Of a stretch of 64,000 nt of DNA, positions 60,231 through 64,000 are shown one piece after another. The stretch comes from UBA10649 sp965227045 (GTDB taxonomy: Bacteria > Actinomycetota > Actinomycetes > S36-B12), in assembly GCA_965227045.1 (NCBI GenBank), contig OZ245718.1:1302001-1366000 (forward strand), given 5' to 3'. The position numbers were made by a program, and so were the translations under genes. The first letter of the stretch is position 1. Every line of letters starts with the position of its first letter. The notes under the pieces are model-generated. The model worked only from the letters and a program-made list of their open reading frames with translations, had not been told where the DNA came from and did no database searches.

Positions 60231-62564
60231 CTAAGCCCTCACGGGAGTGCCGACGTTGTCGTCTTCCTCGTCGATGATGTCGTCGTCGCTCTGCTCGATG
60301 TGGAGCGTGGGAAGGATCCGGTCGAGCCACGCAGGCACCCACCAGTTCGACTTGCCCAGAATGCTCATGAACGCGGGCACGAAGACGAGCCGGATCAGGA
60401 AGGCGTCGATGATGACCGCCGAGGCGAGCGCGATGCCGAACGTCTTGATGATGCTGATCGTGCTCGGGACGAAGGCCAGGAAGACGCTCGTCATGATGAG
60501 GGCGGCGATGACCACCACCCGCCCAGACCCGCCCAGACCTCGACGAACCGCGGCGCGGTTGTCGCCGGTCTTGTGCCATTCCTCCTGCATGCGGGAGACC
60601 AGGAAGACCTGGTAGTCCATCGACAGCCCGAACAAGATCGCGAACACCATGATCGGCAGGAACGGGAAGATCGGCCCGGTTCCCGGGACGCCGAGGATGC
60701 CGTTGAGCCAGCCCCATTGGAAGACGGCAACCGTGATGCCCATTGCCGCCGCGAAACTCAGCAGGCTCGTGATTGCCGCGGTGAGCGGTATGACGATCGA
60801 GCGGAACAGCAGCATGAGCGCGAGGAAGCCGAGTCCGACAACGATGAGCAGGAACAGCGGCAAGGCGCTGACGAGCACGCTGGTGAAGTCGCTGGTGACC
60901 GCCTGCGTGCCACCGACGTAGATCTGCGAACCGGTGGATTCCTCCAGTGGCGGATTCGTCTGGGTCCGAAGACGCTCGAGCAGTTCGGAGGTCGCCTCGT
61001 CCTGCGGCGAGGTCGACGGAATCACCGCAATGACAGCGACATCGCCGTCGAGACCGAACCGCGCCGGGTTCTGCGCAACGAGCGGGAGAACACCGACGCT
61101 CGGCTGGGTGGCGGCGACTCCCTCGGTGGCGGCCAGGCCCTTGACGATCTCCGAGTAGCCCTCGACATCGCCGTCCTCGGGGAGCTGGACGGCGACGAGG
61201 AACGGCCCGTTGACTCCGGGGCCGAATCCCTCGGCCCGAAGGTCGAAGGCCACGCGGGCGAGGCTGCCCGCGGGCTTGCCCGAGTCGTCGGAGAAGCCCT
61301 GGCGTAGGGAGAAGAGCGGGATCGCAAGCAGTATGACGATGCCAATGGAGATGACCGCGGGGATGATCGGGCGCTTCTGGAGCAGGTGGCCGTAGTGGGT
61401 CCATGCCTTGCCCTCGCCGTGGACCGTGCCGGGCTTCTTGCCCCAGGGCAGTCGCCATGCCAGCGCCTTGTTGCCGAGCAGGCTGAGCAGGGCCGGCAGG
61501 AACCACAGCGCCGACAGCATGACCAGCAGCACCGTCACGCCTGCAGCCACCGCAAGGCCGTTGAAGAAGTTGATGCGCAGCACGAACAGTCCCAGCAGGG
61601 CGATGATGACGGTGCCGCCTGCGAACAGGACGGCGCGACCGGCAGTCTCCACCGCCTCCAGCGCGGCCACCTTCGGCTCGCGCCCGGCGAGCACCGCCTG
61701 TCGATAGCGGTTCATGACGAACAGCGCGTAGTCGATACCCACGCCGAGGCCGATCATGGCTGCCAGGGTCGGCGCGAACGTGGCGACGTCGAGGAAGTTC
61801 GCCGCGATGAGCACGGCGAGCTGACCGGTTGCCAGGCCGACCAGGGCGACGATGATGGGGAGACCGGCCGCGACGATCGAACCGAACGCGATCAGCAGGA
61901 TGACGATGGCGACGAGGATGCCGATGCCCTCGCTGCTCGGCGGCTCCTGTCCGGCGAACTCCAGGACCTGGCCGTTGGCACCGACTTCCAGCGCATCGGA
62001 GCGCAGTGCCTTTGCCTCTTCGAGGATGACCGTGGCGTCCTCAGTCGTGACGTCCGCGCCGGCATTGGGGAAGGTGATGGTCGCGTAGGCGACGTGCCCG
62101 TCCGGACTGACCGTGGAGAAGGACTGCGCTGCCTCGGCCATGGCTGCCTGGACGTCCGCCGGCATGGCGGCGATCTCGTCCGCGCTGGGCTGCTGCTGAG
62201 CGGGCGGGCATGCGGAGCCGAAGGATGCTCCGGCGGGGTTCGTGACGCAGCTCACGGACTTCAGGGAGGCGATCTTCTCCAGGACCGGCGTGACGAGTGC
62301 CAGGACCGACGGGTCGACTGCTGACGCGCCGTCCGCCGTCGGCGACCAGACAAGGGTGGCCCCGCCGTCGAGGGAGCCGGTGTCCGTTCCCGCGCTGTCC
62401 AGCAGCTCGGTGGCCGACGTCGACTCCGTGTCCGGCAGGTCGAACGAGTCGTTGAGAGTGCCGCCGATGCTCGAGCCGAGCCCGATGATCGCGATGATCG
62501 CGATGAACCACGCAACGAGCGCAATGACGGGGCGGCGAACCGCCCACGCGGACAGACCGGGCAT
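60231..62564 (-). CDS. MMPL-family (RND) transporter
   Basis: 777 residues in two halves, each with one helix, a large extracellular domain and five helices. Motifs are GVGIDYALFVMNRYRQ (about residue 270-285) in the first half and FGLSMDYQVFLVSRM in the second, the proton-relay Asp-Tyr pairs of MMPL. Such proteins export lipids or siderophores powered by protons. An acidic tail ends it. The ATG is at 62564. The downstream matrixin gene may be co-transcribed. Confidence 0.93.
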   Translation of the reverse strand: MPGLSAWAVRRPVIALVAWFIAIIAIIGLGSSIGGTLNDSFDLPDTESTSATELLDSAGTDTGSLDGGATLVWSPTADGASAVDPSVLALVTPVLEKIASLKSVSCVTNPAGASFGSACPPAQQQPSADEIAAMPADVQAAMAEAAQSFSTVSPDGHVAYATITFPNAGADVTTEDATVILEEAKALRSDALEVGANGQVLEFAGQEPPSSEGIGILVAIVILLIAFGSIVAAGLPIIVALVGLATGQLAVLIAANFLDVATFAPTLAAMIGLGVGIDYALFVMNRYRQAVLAGREPKVAALEAVETAGRAVLFAGGTVIIALLGLFVLRINFFNGLAVAAGVTVLLVMLSALWFLPALLSLLGNKALAWRLPWGKKPGTVHGEGKAWTHYGHLLQKRPIIPAVISIGIVILLAIPLFSLRQGFSDDSGKPAGSLARVAFDLRAEGFGPGVNGPFLVAVQLPEDGDVEGYSEIVKGLAATEGVAATQPSVGVLPLVAQNPARFGLDGDVAVIAVIPSTSPQDEATSELLERLRTQTNPPLEESTGSQIYVGGTQAVTSDFTSVLVSALPLFLLIVVGLGFLALMLLFRSIVIPLTAAITSLLSFAAAMGITVAVFQWGWLNGILGVPGTGPIFPFLPIMVFAILFGLSMDYQVFLVSRMQEEWHKTGDNRAAVRRGLGGSGRVVVIAALIMTSVFLAFVPSTISIIKTFGIALASAVIIDAFLIRLVFVPAFMSILGKSNWWVPAWLDRILPTLHIEQSDDDIIDEEDDNVGTPVRA

Positions 62565-62651
62565 CGAGTTCCTGCTTCCTGTGACGAGATGTTTCAGCGG
62601 ACGTCCGCGACGGCCGATGGCCGTCGCGGACTAGGGGTTTACGTGTCGAGC

Positions 62652-63512
62652 TCAGGCATCGCGTCTGCGCATCGCCACAGCCGCCCCCGCCAGGCCAGCG
62701 ACCAGCCAGGCGGCCAGCACGAGCGCGCCCGCGCCGGGACTCAGCATCCCCGCGGGGGGCACGAGGGTTGTGAATGCGGCTCCCGCATTGGACGGCAGGT
62801 ACTGCAGCGCGCTGTCCCAGCCGTCAGGGAGCAGGGCGCCGGCGAGCGCTGGTGCGAAGAGGACACCACCGATCAGGATGCCGATGCTTCCCGCGGTCGA
62901 TCGCAGCAGCACTCCCAGCACGAGACCGCCGATGCCGATGCCGATGAGGTAGCCGGCCGTCCCCAGGAGGACGCGCAGCACGCCGTCATCGGTAAGGGCG
63001 TTCGTGGGCATGCCGGCGGCGGACAACGCCTGCATCCCACCGAAGAACGCGACGGCCAGAGCAACAAGGACGACCGGCAGGAGGACGGCGACGAATACCA
63101 GCACCTTGGCCCACAGCACATTGAGTCGCCCGGGCACAGCGGCGAGGGTGAGCCGGATCATGCCCGAGGAGTACTCCCGCGATCCGAGCAGAGCACCCAG
63201 CACTCCGATGATGAGCAGCGCGAGATTCGCTCCGACAAGGACGATGTCGACCGGGCTGGAAGAGCCGCCGCCGGGCCCGCCCTGGCCGGGGCCCTCTCCG
63301 CTGGAACTCATCGCCGCCGCGAGCAGGCCGAACACGGAGATGACCGCGAAGACCGCGGCGACGATGATCCAGTTCGAGCGCAGGGACCGAAACTTGATCC
63401 ACTCGCTGCGTACGACCCGAGGGAAGGTCAGCCGTACCGATGCCGCGACAGCCGTGCCGGCGGGGACCACGAGTTCGTGGTTGGACGCGATCGTCGGTGC
63501 CTCGGTGCTCAT
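62652..63512 (-). CDS. ABC-2 type transporter permease
   Basis: 286 residues, six helices, with a Gly/Ser-rich extracellular loop after helix 1 (SGEGPGQGGPGGGSSS). LLGSREYSSGMIRLTLAAVPGR is the cytoplasmic ABC-2 loop. The ATG at 63512 overlaps the ATPase stop in an ATGA arrangement, and the in-frame codons further upstream are inside the ATPase gene. It forms an exporter with that ATPase. Confidence 0.88.
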   Translation of the reverse strand: MSTEAPTIASNHELVVPAGTAVAASVRLTFPRVVRSEWIKFRSLRSNWIIVAAVFAVISVFGLLAAAMSSSGEGPGQGGPGGGSSSPVDIVLVGANLALLIIGVLGALLGSREYSSGMIRLTLAAVPGRLNVLWAKVLVFVAVLLPVVLVALAVAFFGGMQALSAAGMPTNALTDDGVLRVLLGTAGYLIGIGIGGLVLGVLLRSTAGSIGILIGGVLFAPALAGALLPDGWDSALQYLPSNAGAAFTTLVPPAGMLSPGAGALVLAAWLVAGLAGAAVAMRRRDA

Positions 63513-64000
63513 CAGGCTGCCTCTCTGCTCGTCGCGCTTACTAGGCCGATGTCCGTGGTGCCGTGATAGGTCACGTCGTCCTTCGTGAGTTCCATGTAGG
63601 CCTCCTCCAGCGACGGGGTCGTCGGCATCAGCTCGTGAAGGGTGATGCTGTTGGCCGCTGCGATATCGCCGATCGCTGCTGCTGAGAGCCCCTGGACGGA
63701 CAGGCGGTTCGGCGCGTCGGAGGCAACGGTGACGCCCTGTCCCGCGATGAGCCATCGCAGGGTGTCTGCCTGCGGGGACGTCACGACGACCTCGTTCTTA
63801 CCGGCTCGGGCGATGAAGTGGGCCATCGGCTCGTCGGCGATGACCCGTCCTCTGCCGACAACAATGAGGTGCTCTGCGGTCAGCTCCATCTCGCTCATGA
63901 GGTGCGAGGAGATGAACACGGTCCGCCCGTCGGCGGCGAGTTCCTTCAGCAGGTTGCGGATCCACTGGATGCCATCGGGATCGAGGCCATTGACGGGCTC
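63512..64000 (-). CDS. ABC transporter ATP-binding protein, partial
   Basis: Only the last 163 codons or so lie in the window. The visible part starts at EPVNGLDPDG (the end of Walker B and D-loop) and includes the H-loop FISSHLMSEM, then an accessory domain ending TPSLEEAYMELT, typical of DrrA/CcmA-type ATPases of ABC-2 exporters. The Walker A lies beyond the window edge. Confidence 0.88.
   Translation of the reverse strand, partial: EPVNGLDPDGIQWIRNLLKELAADGRTVFISSHLMSEMELTAEHLIVVGRGRVIADEPMAHFIARAGKNEVVVTSPQADTLRWLIAGQGVTVASDAPNRLSVQGLSAAAIGDIAAANSITLHELMPTTPSLEEAYMELTKDDVTYHGTTDIGLVSATSREAA

Noticed and set aside
60300..61307. A 335-codon plus-strand frame opposite the MMPL gene
   Set aside because: Arg/Glu/Asp-rich low-complexity shadow; no domain seen.

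Overview
The window is a piece of a high-G+C actinobacterial chromosome. The evidence is the codon bias toward G/C third positions, an aminopeptidase N tail followed by a DUF5130 gene, EttA, a group II truncated haemoglobin, a PIG-V-like mannosyltransferase and many genes that appear to be leaderless. I cannot fix the order or family from the sequence alone; a Nocardioidaceae-like member of the Actinomycetota is plausible.

Layout. (1) 1-18.9 kb is ordinary chromosome: the pepN end; a minus-strand four-gene chain (amidase, MalQ, small membrane protein, DUF5130); a plus-strand chain of five overlapping genes (S9 peptidase, MscS channel, SDR/DUF2867, GlbO, GH13 glucosidase); an AbiEi/Vsr-like gene bracketed by two matching palindromes; a hypothetical protein/thioesterase/EttA group; a tail-less SSB; a lipoprotein; an MFS transporter; a mannosyltransferase-like protein; and tRNA-Arg(UCU). 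(2) About 18.99-46.67 kb is an accessory region anchored on the 3' end of that tRNA. An IS481-family element with a 15-bp target duplication sits exactly at the junction. Copies of the tRNA 3' end recur at 32.33, 44.00 and 46.64 kb, with a degenerate one at 41.91 kb. Three of them are preceded, at identical distances, by the same array of TGGCCCTTTCTTG-type repeats, and a fourth array lies at 44.76 kb. I read this as serial integration of related elements at one tRNA gene. I can find no integrase in the region.

The cargo is dominated by stress and envelope functions: two universal stress proteins, a KaiC-like/XRE/cupin fusion without a P-loop, a second cupin, a DksA-type zinc finger protein overlapping a short MreB-like actin, class II fumarase, a TRIC-type channel, a TetR-controlled FtsX-type ABC pair, a DHA2 efflux pump, a SulP transporter, a membrane alpha/beta hydrolase, a block of SHOCT, DUF6325 and DUF1269-like proteins, an EAL phosphodiesterase, a VOC protein, an ICMT-like methyltransferase, ChaB and a pentapeptide-repeat protein. 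(3) 46.7-64 kb looks chromosomal again: two ABC-2 exporter sets and the start of a third, a HIT protein, a DHA2 MFS pump, a secreted S53 peptidase divergent from an MTHFR-like gene, a CPA1 antiporter, a secreted matrixin-type metalloprotease and an MMPL protein.

Regulation. A TANNNT hexamer placed 6-8 nt before the start codon recurs at a dozen genes. This fits leaderless transcription and helps choose start codons. Most genes in the accessory block instead carry clear Shine-Dalgarno sequences.
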